Made by a program: the position numbers and the translations under genes. DNA of 64,000 nt from Arthrobacter sp. SLBN-112 (GTDB lineage: Bacteria; Actinomycetota; Actinomycetes; Actinomycetales; Micrococcaceae), in contig NZ_JAUSXY010000001.1 in the NCBI RefSeq assembly GCF_030944625.1, positions 4,216,001-4,280,000 on the forward strand. The letters run 5' to 3'. The first letter of the stretch is position 1. Each line of letters begins with the position of its first letter. Positions 18,575 to 27,687 of this stretch are shown here, piece by piece. The notes below the pieces were generated by a model that saw only the letters and a list, made by a program, of their open reading frames with translations, ran no database searches and had not been told where the DNA came from.

Positions 18575-19163
18575 TCAGCTGGCGGGCAGCTCGCGGACGA
18601 TCCGCACCTTCCACGCGGACTCGTCGCTGGTGTCCAGCAGCGCCACCGTGCCGTGCGCGAGGTTCAGGGCGACCCGCTTGGCAGCGAGCAGCTCCAGGTA
18701 GAGGTGCTCGTTCATGCGGCTGGGGGTGTCGATCATGTACTTCACTGCGTCGCGCACTTTGCGGTAGTTGGCGCTGCGTTCGCGGTGCATGTGCAGTTCC
18801 AGTGCCGAGCGCTGCTTGAGCCTGGGCTCGTGCCGGTTCAGCAGGGTAACGGCGCTGTGCACTGCGACCACGAGGGCGAGTGAGACGCCGTAGATCCACC
18901 AGCCGCTCGAGAGCAGGAACAGGGGCAGGTTTCCGATGGCGACGAGCGCGATCACCACGCGCAGGGCGGAGATCCTGCGGACGGTCCGGGCGACGGCGGC
19001 CATGCCGTCGCGAAAACGGTGCTGGTCCTTCCGTGCTGCCGGCGGGATCGATGGTGAACTCGTCGAGGACCAGGATGCCCCGGGCTTCGGGGCCGAGCAT
19101 CTGTCCGTAGCGGGGCAGCGAGGGGCGGGCGTCGGCTGTGGACTTTTCAGGTGTAGATGTCAT
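18575..19163 (-). pseudogene. Small membrane protein gene split by a single-base frameshift
   Basis: The N-terminal part starts at ATG 19163 (GGAAG ribosome site) and reads sensibly for about 45 residues to LDEFTIDPAGS. The protein continues in another frame as RKDQHRFRDGMAAVARTVRR and on through two membrane helices (VVIALVAIGNLPLFLLSSGW, then GVSLALVVAVHSAVTLL) to a stop at 18575. Removing one base near 19035-19045 joins the parts into about 195 aa. Read without correction, the first frame runs into Arg-rich noise. An internal ATG at 19003 gives a 142-aa product but has no ribosome site. Family not recognised. Sequencing error or a real lesion are both possible. Confidence 0.6.
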
Positions 19164-19333
19164 GAGTGAGCTTCCAAAACGCGGGGGGTGGTTGCCGAGA
19201 TCTTAGTGGTTCAACCTGGGAGCCGTATGTATGCGTCCACTATTTGGACATTCATCCCGGCAAGGATCATGTCGGCGGACAGGCGCCGGATGTGGCCGCC
19301 GGCACAGCAATTGGCACTTCCGCCGGCTGCCGT

Positions 19334-19345
19334 CAGACTGAATGG
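19334..19345 (+). promoter_or_regulatory. Probable leaderless -10 element
   Basis: CAGACT (19334-19339) followed by six bases and the ATG at 19346, the spacing seen at several other genes here. No ribosome site is present. The rest of the 19164-19333 divergent gap shows nothing else recognisable. Confidence 0.4.
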
Positions 19346-20260
19346 ATGCAAACTTTTCTCCCGTACCCTGACTTCCGCCAAAGCGCCGCAGCCCTGGACA
19401 CCGCGCGGCTGGGCAAGCAGCGGGTTGAAGCGCTGCAAACCCTTCGTGCCCTGGTGATCCCTGAATACGGCTGGCAGACCCACCCAGCCATCAGGATGTG
19501 GATGGGCCACGTGCCTGCCCTCACCATGTATGGACTCGCGATGGTGGACGAGTGGATGGAGCGGGGCCACCCGGACAATACACGGGCCAACATTGCCGAG
19601 TTCGCGCCGCAGGCAGCCCACCCTGACTACGCCGCCAAAATCATCATGCCGCCGTGGCTCGGGGACCCCGACTTCCACCTGAGCCACCGGTCCAAGCTGG
19701 TACACAAGGAACCGAAGTTCTACACCTCCGTTTTCCCGGACGCCATAGCGGGGATGGACTACGTCTGGCCCGAGCCGCGGCACGAATTCCTGCCGCAGGA
19801 GCCGGAAGGGGACCTGTTGTGGATCCTCCGGGACCCGCACGACGACGTCGACCCGCAATCGCTCACCACAGTGGCACTACCGGCCGTGAACCGGAACGCT
19901 TCGGCCGCGGCGCCCGCCGGGGACGACGATTACAGCCCTGTCTATGTTGAGGACGGCTCCCGCCGGCCGTCCCGCGCCCCGAAGAAGGCGCCGCCCAAAC
20001 CCCAGGTGAAGAAGCCCACCCGCAAACGCCAGGCGCAGGAGGAGGCATTCCGGACCCTTCCGGGTAAGACCCCTGTTGCCGTCCCGCTCGAACACGGCGC
20101 AAAGTTCGCTGTGGGCCACGTGGCGGGCCGGCCCATCACCCTCGATGACGGCCGCTTCGGCAGGAATTTCGAGGTCCTGGAGGTCATCGACCGCTCAGCA
20201 TTCGCTTACCCGGCCCTGCTGCAGGACCCGCGCGTGTTCTTCCCCGTCGAGGCCCCGTAG
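19346..20260 (+). CDS. MSMEG_6728-type conserved protein with basic C-terminal extension
   Basis: 304-aa cytoplasmic protein. The first about 170 residues (MQTFLPYPDFRQSAAALD, RLGKQRVEALQTLRAL, HPAIRMWMGHVPALTMYGL, LSHRSKLVHKEPKFY) match a widespread actinobacterial family named after MSMEG_6728, sometimes likened to pyrimidine-dimer glycosylases; the biochemical role is not established. Residues about 205-240 are rich in Lys, Pro and Arg, and a further 65-residue globular part (PITLDDGRFGRNFEVLEV) follows. That extension could bind nucleic acid. Start chosen at the conserved MQTF. The SDR gene begins 3 bp after the stop, so the two are likely cotranscribed. Confidence 0.75.
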   Translation: MQTFLPYPDFRQSAAALDTARLGKQRVEALQTLRALVIPEYGWQTHPAIRMWMGHVPALTMYGLAMVDEWMERGHPDNTRANIAEFAPQAAHPDYAAKIIMPPWLGDPDFHLSHRSKLVHKEPKFYTSVFPDAIAGMDYVWPEPRHEFLPQEPEGDLLWILRDPHDDVDPQSLTTVALPAVNRNASAAAPAGDDDYSPVYVEDGSRRPSRAPKKAPPKPQVKKPTRKRQAQEEAFRTLPGKTPVAVPLEHGAKFAVGHVAGRPITLDDGRFGRNFEVLEVIDRSAFAYPALLQDPRVFFPVEAP

Positions 20261-20263
20261 GCC

Positions 20264-21121
20264 ATGACAATTCTCCTGGCGGGGTGCGGTGACCTGGGCA
20301 CCGAGGCGGGACTGCGGTTCGCTGCCCTTGGCCACCGGGTCATAGGGTGGCGGCGGTCCCCCGAAAAACTGCCGGCAACCATCGAAGGCGCCGCGGCAGA
20401 CCTGGGATCCCCCGACCTGCCGGCGATCCCGGCGGACACCACCGCCGTCGTCATAGCCCTAGCAGCCGATGCCCCCACAGAGGAGGCATACCGTGCTGCG
20501 TATGTACGCGGAACGGCACATGTCCTGGATGCACTGGAACGGGATGGCTTAACCCCGGAACGCGTCCTCTTTGTTTCTTCCACGGCTGTGTACGGCGACG
20601 CCGCGGGCGGCTGGGTGGATGAGGCCACCGAACCGAACCCTGGTGGTTTCTCGGGGAAGGTGCTGGTGGAGGCGGAGGATCTCCTGCGCAGCCGGCTTTC
20701 CGGAACAAGCACCACCACGTCCCTTCGGTTGGGCGGCATCTACGGGCCGGGCCGGACCAGGCTGATCGACCAGGTGCGGAGCGGCACCGCCGTCATTCCG
20801 GAAGACGTGCGCTATACCAACCGGATCCATCGGGATGACGCCGCGGCGGCGATCGTGCACCTTGCCACCATGGCGGATGCTCCCGCTCCGGTTTACATCG
20901 GCGTGGACGACGAGCCGGCGGATCTCGGCGCCGTCCTGCGCTTCCTGGCGTCCGAACTTGGCCTGCCCCAACCCCGTGTGGGCGATGCCGGTCCCGCCCG
21001 CGGCGGCAACAAGCGCTGCCGGAACAACGTGCTGCGAAGCACGGGGGTCAGCTTCACGTTTCCCACGTTCAGGGAAGGGTACAGGGACGTCATCGCGGGG
21101 AACGGCAGCCGCCATCCGTAA
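20264..21121 (+). CDS. NAD(P)-binding atypical SDR / epimerase-like protein
   Basis: 285-aa Rossmann-fold protein. The nucleotide-binding motif is LLAGCGDLGTEAGLRFAALG (residues about 4-23), followed by VLFVSSTAVYGD (about 106) and SLRLGGIYGPGRTRLIDQV. The usual catalytic YxxxK is not intact (GGFSGKVLVEAE stands at the expected place), so it belongs to the atypical SDRs, like E. coli YeeZ, and may bind rather than turn over substrate. The gene begins 3 bp after its neighbour, suggesting an operon. Substrate unknown. Confidence 0.8.
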   Translation: MTILLAGCGDLGTEAGLRFAALGHRVIGWRRSPEKLPATIEGAAADLGSPDLPAIPADTTAVVIALAADAPTEEAYRAAYVRGTAHVLDALERDGLTPERVLFVSSTAVYGDAAGGWVDEATEPNPGGFSGKVLVEAEDLLRSRLSGTSTTTSLRLGGIYGPGRTRLIDQVRSGTAVIPEDVRYTNRIHRDDAAAAIVHLATMADAPAPVYIGVDDEPADLGAVLRFLASELGLPQPRVGDAGPARGGNKRCRNNVLRSTGVSFTFPTFREGYRDVIAGNGSRHP

Positions 21122-21189
21122 GCGGGACACCCGAAACCCGGGCGGTTCCACGTCGGGCGGCAGATGCCTGGCCCAAAGTAAGGCAGGGA

Positions 21190-21585
21190 ATGGAATTCAG
21201 GCAGATCATTGAACAGACCGGTCAACTGGTCGACTTCGCAGGGGTCGCGGTCATGGTGATCGGGGCATTGGTGTCACTCCCGCTGGCAATCCGAGGCCAC
21301 CAACCGCGGCAGCTCCCGGCCGGCGCGCAGAGATTGAGCTTCTACCGTTCGTACCGCCAGTCGCTGGGCCGCTCGATCCTTTTGGGCCTTGAATTGCTCG
21401 TCGCTGCGGACATTATCCGCACTGTTGCTGTCACGCCGACGTTCGAGAGCGTCGGGGTGTTGGCCATCATCGTGCTGATCAGGACGTTCCTCAGCTTCTC
21501 CCTCGAGCTGGAGATCACGGGGCGCTGGCCATGGCAAAAAGACCCGGCGGCAGCCCGCTCCGGCGCCCACGCCCCCGCCGGGTAA
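21190..21585 (+). CDS. DUF1622 family membrane protein
   Basis: 131-aa protein with three hydrophobic helices: VDFAGVAVMVIGALVSLPLA, SILLGLELLVAADIIRTVAV and SVGVLAIIVLIRTFLSFSLE. RSYRQSLGRSILLGLE and IRTFLSFSLELEITGRWPW are the conserved features of DUF1622. It should sit in the cytoplasmic membrane; the function of the family is not known. An AAGGCAGGGA stretch just before the ATG may act as the ribosome site. No obvious partner gene. Confidence 0.8.
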   Translation: MEFRQIIEQTGQLVDFAGVAVMVIGALVSLPLAIRGHQPRQLPAGAQRLSFYRSYRQSLGRSILLGLELLVAADIIRTVAVTPTFESVGVLAIIVLIRTFLSFSLELEITGRWPWQKDPAAARSGAHAPAG

Positions 21586-21704
21586 GGACGCCGCACCAAT
21601 AAAACACGAAGCCGCGCAACCGGTTTCTGTCGCGGACAGGCGGTAGTCCTTGCCCACTAAAAGGAGTACGCCCCACTACCCCGGCTTGCCCCTGAAACGT
21701 CCGT

Positions 21705-21716
21705 TAGGCTTCAGCC
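21705..21716 (+). promoter_or_regulatory. Probable leaderless -10 element
   Basis: TAGGCT (21705-21710) is followed by TCAGCC and the ATG at 21717, a six-base spacing. No Shine-Dalgarno sequence precedes the ATG. Confidence 0.45.
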
Positions 21717-22496
21717 ATGACTGAAACCATTCGCACCAAAGCGTCCGAACTGCTCCGTCTCCATCAGGCGCCGGAAATCCTTCAGGTGGTCAACGTGTGG
21801 GATGCCATCACCGCCAAAGTCATAGCGGATGTCCCGGGCACCACCGCCCTCGCCACGGCAAGCCACTCCATCGCTGCTTCCTTGGGCTATGAAGACGGCG
21901 AGAAAATCCCCGTCGACGAAATGATCAACGTCGTCGGCCGCATCGCCGCCGCCACGCAATTGCCCGTCAGCGCCGATCTTGAGTCCGGCTACGGCAATCC
22001 CGGGGAGACCACCCGCAAGGCCATCGGCGTCGGCATCGTGGGGGCAAATATCGAGGACCAAATGCGGCCGCTGACCGACGCGGTCAACCAAATGTCAGCA
22101 GTGGTTCACGCCGCTTCGACGGAAGGAATCGATTTCGTCCTCAACGCCCGGACCGACGCCTTCCTGAAAGGCAAGGACCGTGCCCCCGGCGAGGTGCTGG
22201 CGGACGCCATCGCCCGCGGCAGGGCATTCCTGGACGTGGGTGCCACGACTGTCTTTGTACCCGGTCTGTTGGATGAACCCACGGTCACCGCACTGGTGGA
22301 GGGCATTGGGTGGAACAAGATCTCTGTCATCAACGTCCCCGGTTCCCTTTCCCCGGCCAAGCTGCAAGAACTGGGCGTCGCCCGCATCTCCTACGGTCCG
22401 TGGACACAGCGCGCCGCACTGACCGCATTGGCTGACACCGCGGCCAATCTCCTCGCCGGCGGGCAGCTTCCGGAAGGCACCCGTCCCTTGAACTAG
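21717..22496 (+). CDS. Isocitrate lyase / PEP mutase family protein
   Basis: 259-aa alpha/beta-barrel protein of the isocitrate lyase superfamily. VNVWDAITAKVIAD, SHSIAASLGYEDGE (substrate-binding loop), the metal-binding segment ADLESGYGNPGET (about residue 85) and GANIEDQ (about 113) are visible, as is NARTDAFLKG. The KKCGH motif of true isocitrate lyase is absent, so it belongs to the PEP mutase/carboxy-PEP mutase-like branch, whose members act on small 2-oxo or carboxylic acids. The substrate cannot be told. It appears monocistronic and leaderless. Confidence 0.88.
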   Translation: MTETIRTKASELLRLHQAPEILQVVNVWDAITAKVIADVPGTTALATASHSIAASLGYEDGEKIPVDEMINVVGRIAAATQLPVSADLESGYGNPGETTRKAIGVGIVGANIEDQMRPLTDAVNQMSAVVHAASTEGIDFVLNARTDAFLKGKDRAPGEVLADAIARGRAFLDVGATTVFVPGLLDEPTVTALVEGIGWNKISVINVPGSLSPAKLQELGVARISYGPWTQRAALTALADTAANLLAGGQLPEGTRPLN

Positions 22497-22548
22497 GAAT
22501 TCCTGCTTGACGTAGAGCGTCCGCGGCCGGACCCAACGAAGGAGGTGA

Positions 22549-23364
22549 ATGACCTTGATCGGAAACGCAACTGCCGCGGCAGCGTGGCCACGGCCGCCGG
22601 AGCTGCCCACGCCGGTGTTCTCTGACCAACGCTGGCTGGACGCCGTCTTTCTTCATTGGCGCATCCCAGAGGCGGGGGCAGCCACGTTCATGCCCGAGGG
22701 AATCCGGCCGGATGTGTTCGACGGCAGTTCCTGGGTGGGTTTGATCGGCTTTCGCATGGAGCAAGCCGCACTTGGACGCGGCCCCGGCATTCCCTACCTG
22801 GGAAGCTTCAACGAGGTGAACGTCCGGCTCTACTCCCGCGAGCCGGACGGGACCCGCGGAGTGGTGTTCCTGAGCCTGGATGCGGACCGCCTGCCGGTTG
22901 TTCTGGCAACAAGGGCTGCAGGAATCCCGTACGTGTGGTCGCGTATCCGGCAGCAGCCGCCTTTTCCGGGCAGCGGGGGCCGAACGCCACTTCCCGCCGG
23001 CGGGACCGCAACTGCCGGCTCCACGGATGAATTTCCTGTGGGCTATTCTGTTCGACGGTTTGGCAGCACCGGGGCACGCAGCGACTTTACGGTGGTCCCC
23101 AGGCTGCGAGAGCCCGCCACTGATCCCCTGGCTGTGTTCCTGACCGCCAGGTTCGGCATGCACGGCCGCTTTCTTGGAAAGACCGCCTATGTGCCGAACA
23201 CCCACCAGGCTTGGCCGCTGTTCCACGCGGAGGTCCAGCAACTCAGCGACGGATTGATCCGAGCTGCCGGGATCAGCGTTAACGGGCTGCCCGAGTCAGT
23301 GCTCTATTCGCCGGGAGTCCGGACCAGATTCGGACGGCCACGCGTAATCGGGGCTCCCGGATAA
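22549..23364 (+). CDS. YqjF family (DUF2071) protein
   Basis: 271-aa protein. The DUF2071 features are DQRWLDAVFLHWRIP, VFDGSSWVGLIGFRME, the FNEVNVRLYSREPDGTRGV stretch and the C-terminal HAEVQQLSDGLI followed by LPESVLYSPGV. The fold is acetoacetate decarboxylase-like in related families; the role is unknown. The start has the strongest ribosome site in the window (AAGGAGGTGA directly before the ATG). It converges on tex with 25 bp between stops. Confidence 0.82.
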   Translation: MTLIGNATAAAAWPRPPELPTPVFSDQRWLDAVFLHWRIPEAGAATFMPEGIRPDVFDGSSWVGLIGFRMEQAALGRGPGIPYLGSFNEVNVRLYSREPDGTRGVVFLSLDADRLPVVLATRAAGIPYVWSRIRQQPPFPGSGGRTPLPAGGTATAGSTDEFPVGYSVRRFGSTGARSDFTVVPRLREPATDPLAVFLTARFGMHGRFLGKTAYVPNTHQAWPLFHAEVQQLSDGLIRAAGISVNGLPESVLYSPGVRTRFGRPRVIGAPG

Positions 23365-23389
23365 AAAGCATATGCCGGCACCCCGCAGG

Positions 23390-25820
23390 CTACTTTGCCA
23401 GGCCGGCTTTCCGGAGCGCCTCGGCCATTGCCGTGTTGCTGCCGGGCTGGGGTTTGGGAGTCGAACGGACACCACCCCCGGGAGTGCCCGACTGTTGCTT
23501 TGGCTGTTGGCGATCGGGGCGTCCACTGCGCTCAGGTTTTCCGCTGCCCTCCGACTTTCCGGCGCCGGGGCCGCGACGCCCTGAACCTGTACCGCCGCCG
23601 GTTGGTTCGTCGTCGAGCCGGAGCGTCAACGAGATCCGCTTCCGTTCCGGATCGGCCTCCAGGACTTTGACCCGGACCACCTGGCCGGACTTGACCACCT
23701 CGCGGGGATCGGACACGAATCGGTTAGCCAGCGCCGAAACGTGCACCAGCCCGTCCTGGTGCACGCCTACGTCCACGAAGGCCCCGAAGGCCGCAACATT
23801 CGTAACGGTTCCTTCCAACACCATGCCGGGCTTGAGGTCCGAGATCTTTTCGATCCCCTCCGAGAACGTAGCAGCCGCGAATGCGGGACGTGGGTCACGG
23901 CCGGGTTTGTCCAGTTCGGCGAGGATGTCCTTAACCGTGGGAAGACCGAAGGTATCGTCAACGAAGTTCCGCGGGTCCAACGATGACGCCGGCGCCGACC
24001 CCGCGGCCACCAGGATCTTCCTCGCCACGGCATACGATTCCGGATGCACGCTCGAGGCATCGAGCGGCTCCGCTCCCCCGGTGATCCGCAGGAAGCCGGC
24101 GCACTGCTCGAAGGCCTTTGCGCCAAGCCGCGGGACTTTCTTCAGATCGGCCCGTTTGGCGAAAGGTCCGTGTTCGTTGCGGAAAGCCACGATGTTTTCA
24201 CTCAGCAAGGGTCCGACGCCGGCCACCCGGCTCAGGAGCGCGGGTGAGGCTGTGTTGACGTCCACGCCCACGGCGTTCACGCAGTCCTCCACCACGGCGT
24301 CGAGGCTCCGGTCCAGCTTGGACGCTGTCACGTCATGCTGGTATTGGCCCACGCCGATGGACTTGGGATCGATCTTGACGAGTTCGGCGAGCGGATCCTG
24401 CAAACGCCGGGCAATGGATACGGCACCGCGGAGCGAAACGTCCATCCCCGGGAGTTCGGCGGCGGCGAGCGCCGAAGCGGAGTAGACCGACGCACCGGCC
24501 TCTGACACCACGAGTTTCTGTGGTTTGCGGTCGACGTCCGGTAGTAACTTGATCAGTTCCGCGGCGAGTTTGTCCGTCTCGCGGGACGCTGTCCCGTTGC
24601 CGATCGCCACGAGTTCGACCGAATGCCGGCGCGCCAATTGCACCAGGGTGGACAGGGCTTCGTCCCACTTTCGCGCCGGAGCGTGCGGGTACACCGTGTC
24701 CGTGGCCACCACCTTGCCGGTACCATCCACCACCGCGACTTTCACTCCGGTCCGCAGCCCGGGGTCGAGTCCCAGCGTGGCACGGTTCCCGGCGGGCGCA
24801 GCCAGCAGGACGTCACGCAGGTTGGCTGCAAACACCCGAACGGCCTCGTCCTCGGCAGCGGCAAACATCCGGCCTCGCAGGTCAGCGGTGAGCCGGGCAA
24901 GGACTCGGGAACGCCACGCCACCTGGGCGGTCTGCATCAGCCACGCGTCGGCGGGACGGCCGCGGTCGGCGACGCCGAGGAACCTGGCCACCGCGGACTC
25001 GTACCGTGCTCGGGCGGCGGTCAGTCCGGCGTCGTCCGAAGGATCGGCCTCGGCGAGGTCCAGGTCCAGGATGCCGTCTTTTTCGCCGCGGAGCAGCGCC
25101 AGCACCCGGTGGGACGGCATCCGGTCCGGCGCCTGCGCAAACTCGAAGTAGTCAGAGAACTTCTGGCCTTCGGTTTCCTTGCCCTTTTTGACGCGGGACA
25201 CCATCCGGCCCTGGGTCCACAGACGGTCCCTCAGGGTTGCGGCGAGGTCAGGATCCTGGGCGACGCGCTCCACCAGGATGGCCCTGGCACCGGCGAGTGC
25301 AGCGGCGGAATCGCCAATGGAGTGCTCGCCGTTGAGGTACTTCGTGGCCTCCTGTTCAGGGTGGAGGTCCGGGCGCTTCAGCAGTGTATCCGCGAGCGGT
25401 TCCAGGCCGGCTTCCCTGGCGATTTGGGCCTTGGTGCGGCGCTTGGACTTGAACGGCAGGTAGATGTCCTCAAGCCTGGACTTCGTGTCCGCCGCAAGGA
25501 TCGCTTTACGGAGTTCGGGCGTCAACTGGCCTTGCGCCTCAACCCGCGTCAAGGACACTACGACGCCGGTCTGCGAGTTCGCGGAGGTAGCGGAGACGTT
25601 CGTCGAGGTCGCGGAGTTGGGTGTCGTCCAGCGTCCCTGTGGCTTCCTTGCGGTACCTGGCGATGAAGGGAACTGTCGACCCGCCGTCGAGCAGTCCTAC
25701 TGCCGCCTTCACCTGCCAGGCCTTGACCCCCAGTTCATCGGCGATCTGGCCGAAGATGGGGTCTTCGGCCGACGCGCCGGAGGGGGTGGAAGCGGGGGGA
25801 GGCACAGGCAGTTGGGTCAC
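23390..25820 (-). pseudogene. tex: Tex family S1 RNA-binding transcription accessory protein, split by a frameshift
   Basis: The N-terminal frame starts at GTG 25820 and encodes a normal Tex start ([39 protein letters not shown]) up to [12 protein letters not shown], then meets a stop at 25539. The rest ([16 protein letters not shown] and on for about 720 aa) lies one frame over and ends at 23390. Removing one base near 25550 gives a full protein of about 809 aa. The body has the YqgF-like region (LGLDPGLRTGVKVAVVDG), helix-hairpin-helix segments (NAVGVDVNTASPALLSRVAG) and a C-terminal S1 domain (GTVTNVAAFGAFVDVGVHQD). Tex acts on RNA polymerase/ribosome-associated RNA. The lesion may be a sequencing error, since tex is usually well kept. 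Confidence 0.85.
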
Positions 25821-25968
25821 CAGAACATCTTGCCCTACCGGCCCGCGTGGCTCCACCGCGGCCTGCGCTGATGGGTTTGAGCCGGGAAAAGCGAGTATTC
25901 CGCTTGGGCCCGCAAAGTGCTGTAGTGGACTTGCAGTCACTGGCACCATGCTCGAGGAAGAGGCCACC

Positions 25969-26265
25969 ATGCGGGAACTGCTTGTCGTGTTTCAGGAGGG
26001 GTTCGACGAGGCCAACATCACCGTGACGGTCAACGGGAAAGTCGTGCGCAGGGATCTGGATGTTTCCACCAATCCGCTCCTGGGCATCGCCTCGGAAGTT
26101 TCCGTGGAGCTTCCGGCGAAGGGTGCACAAGTGGGAGTTGAGGTCACTAACCGCGGGCTCAAGGCCATCACAAAGGTCAGCGGCAGGCCCAAGAGCGTGC
26201 TGGTGTCCATCGAGGACGGCAGGCTGCTGATGAGGGAGGGCACCGGCCGCGAGGCTGTGTTGTGA
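25969..26265 (+). CDS. Small conserved-looking hypothetical protein
   Basis: 98-aa protein starting [20 protein letters not shown]. The composition is balanced and strand-rich ([50 protein letters not shown]), suggesting a small beta domain. No signal peptide or membrane helix is present. The ATG at 25969 has GAGGAAGAGG upstream; an in-frame ATG at 25948 is possible. It diverges from tex. Family not recognised. Confidence 0.6.
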   Translation: MRELLVVFQEGFDEANITVTVNGKVVRRDLDVSTNPLLGIASEVSVELPAKGAQVGVEVTNRGLKAITKVSGRPKSVLVSIEDGRLLMREGTGREAVL

Positions 26266-26316
26266 GCAGGGTTTTCGACCCTCAACGTGGCTCTGGTAAG
26301 AGTCCATTCGTTGGAG

Positions 26317-26475
26317 TATCATCTGATCACCGCCGGCTTCCCGAGGGAGTCCGGCGGGCCACATAAATTCTTAGCCGGAGGCCGTCGGATGGCCTCACGG
26401 CACTGCTGCCCGGGACCAGCACCCCTGACAGCCAACGACGGCGGCACCCACGCTGGGTGCCGCCGTCGTCGTTTG
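26317..26475 (+). ncRNA. Candidate structured RNA with terminator-like end
   Basis: A -10-like TATCAT (26317-26322) is followed by hairpins CCGCCGG/CCGGCGG (26330-26336/26351-26357), GAGGCC/GGCCTC (26378-26383/26391-26396) and a perfect 15-bp stem CGACGGCGGCACCCA/TGGGTGCCGCCGTCG (26436-26468) followed by TCGTTTGG. No reading frame of note spans it. It matches no riboswitch I recognise. It could instead be a long 3' region of the gene at 25969. Confidence 0.35.
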
Positions 26476-26498
26476 GTTCGGGTTGGCCGGGGAAATGC

Positions 26499-27569
26499 CT
26501 AGCCCTGGTACGCCGGGTAATCGGTGTAGCCGGTGGCGCCTTCTGCGTAGAAGGTGGAGGGGTCCGGCTCGTTCAGCGGAAGGCTCTCCTTCCAGCGTCG
26601 GGCGAGGTCCGGGTTGGCGATCGCGGGGCGGCCCACCACAACGGCGTCCGCGTGGCCGTCGGCCACCAGGGTCACGGCTTCTTCCTTCGTGGTGATCACG
26701 CCAAAGCCGGTGTTGACCAGGAAGGGGCCGCCGAAGCGTTCGCGGAGGTCCTGGACCAGTTCGCCGGTGGGCTCGTGGTGCAGGATGCTCAGGTACGCCA
26801 GGTTGAGCGACGCAATGCTGTCCACGAGGACCTCATAGGTGGCGCGGACGTCCGCTGCGTCCGTCTCGGCGATGCCCTGGACGTTGTGCTCGGGAGAAAT
26901 GCGCAGGCCCACGCGGTTGGCGCCGAGGGCGGCCACAACGGCATTGACGGTTTCGATGACGAAGCGGGCGCGATTCTCGGGCGATCCGCCGTAGCTGTCC
27001 GTCCGGACGTTGGAGTTGGGAGACAGGAACTCGTGCAGGAGGTAACCGTTGGCCGAGTGCAGTTCCACGCCGTCGAACCCTGCCTCGATCGCGTTCAGCG
27101 AGGCGTTGACGATTTCCTGGATGACCATGGGGAGTTCATCGGTGGTCAGGGCGTGCGGCACAGGGTACGGCTTCTTGCCGGCCGGAGTCCGGACGACGCC
27201 GTCAATGGCTACGGCGCTGGGGGCGACGATTTCCACGCCACCAGTGATGTCCGAATGGGAAACCCGGCCACCGTGCATGATCTGGGCGAACATGTGGCCG
27301 CCTTCGGCGTGCACCGCGTCCGTAACCTTCTTCCACCCGGCAACCTGCTCTTCGGTGACGATTCCCGGCTGGCCGGGGTAGGCCTGACCGGCGGGGGTGG
27401 GGTAGGTGCCCTCGCTGACGATGAGGCCGAGGGAAGCGCGCTGGCGGTAGTGTTCGGCAAGGAGCGGGCCCGGGACGCCCTTTTCGCCCGCACGGAGGCG
27501 GGTCAGGGGTGCCATCACCAGACGGTTGGGAAGTTCAAGTTGGCCGAGGGTGAGTGGGGAAAACAGCAT
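26499..27569 (-). CDS. Old yellow enzyme family alkene reductase (NADH:flavin oxidoreductase)
   Basis: 356-aa FMN-dependent barrel enzyme. Visible features are LFSPLTLGQLELPNRLVMAP at the start, the AQIMHGGRVSH region, the HSANGYLLHEFLSP and RTDSYGGSPENRARF hallmarks, and NTGFGVITTKEEAV near the phosphate-binding site. It reduces activated C=C bonds or nitro compounds with NAD(P)H, probably in detoxification. The ATG at 27569 follows AAAGGAA by about 8 nt; a longer frame upstream is not supported. The 118 bp between it and the next gene (stop at 27688) hold nothing notable. Confidence 0.92.
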   Translation of the reverse strand: MLFSPLTLGQLELPNRLVMAPLTRLRAGEKGVPGPLLAEHYRQRASLGLIVSEGTYPTPAGQAYPGQPGIVTEEQVAGWKKVTDAVHAEGGHMFAQIMHGGRVSHSDITGGVEIVAPSAVAIDGVVRTPAGKKPYPVPHALTTDELPMVIQEIVNASLNAIEAGFDGVELHSANGYLLHEFLSPNSNVRTDSYGGSPENRARFVIETVNAVVAALGANRVGLRISPEHNVQGIAETDAADVRATYEVLVDSIASLNLAYLSILHHEPTGELVQDLRERFGGPFLVNTGFGVITTKEEAVTLVADGHADAVVVGRPAIANPDLARRWKESLPLNEPDPSTFYAEGATGYTDYPAYQG

Positions 27570-27687
27570 GCGCAGTTCCTTTCGAAGGCTGGAGACGTAC
27601 TGTCCATGCCAACTGTGGGGCGCGTGCAACTATTCCTGATGGGACGGGGATCACACACCTCCGCGCCATCCCATACCGCGGGCTGGC

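Noticed and set aside
19003..19003. Start of a 142-aa membrane protein at the internal ATG
   Set aside because: No ribosome site precedes it, and a conserved-looking N-terminal part with a ribosome site lies in the adjacent frame, so a frameshift explains the locus better.
25539..25558. Programmed frameshift in tex
   Set aside because: No slippery heptamer or downstream structure is visible; a single added base in a GC-rich context is simpler.
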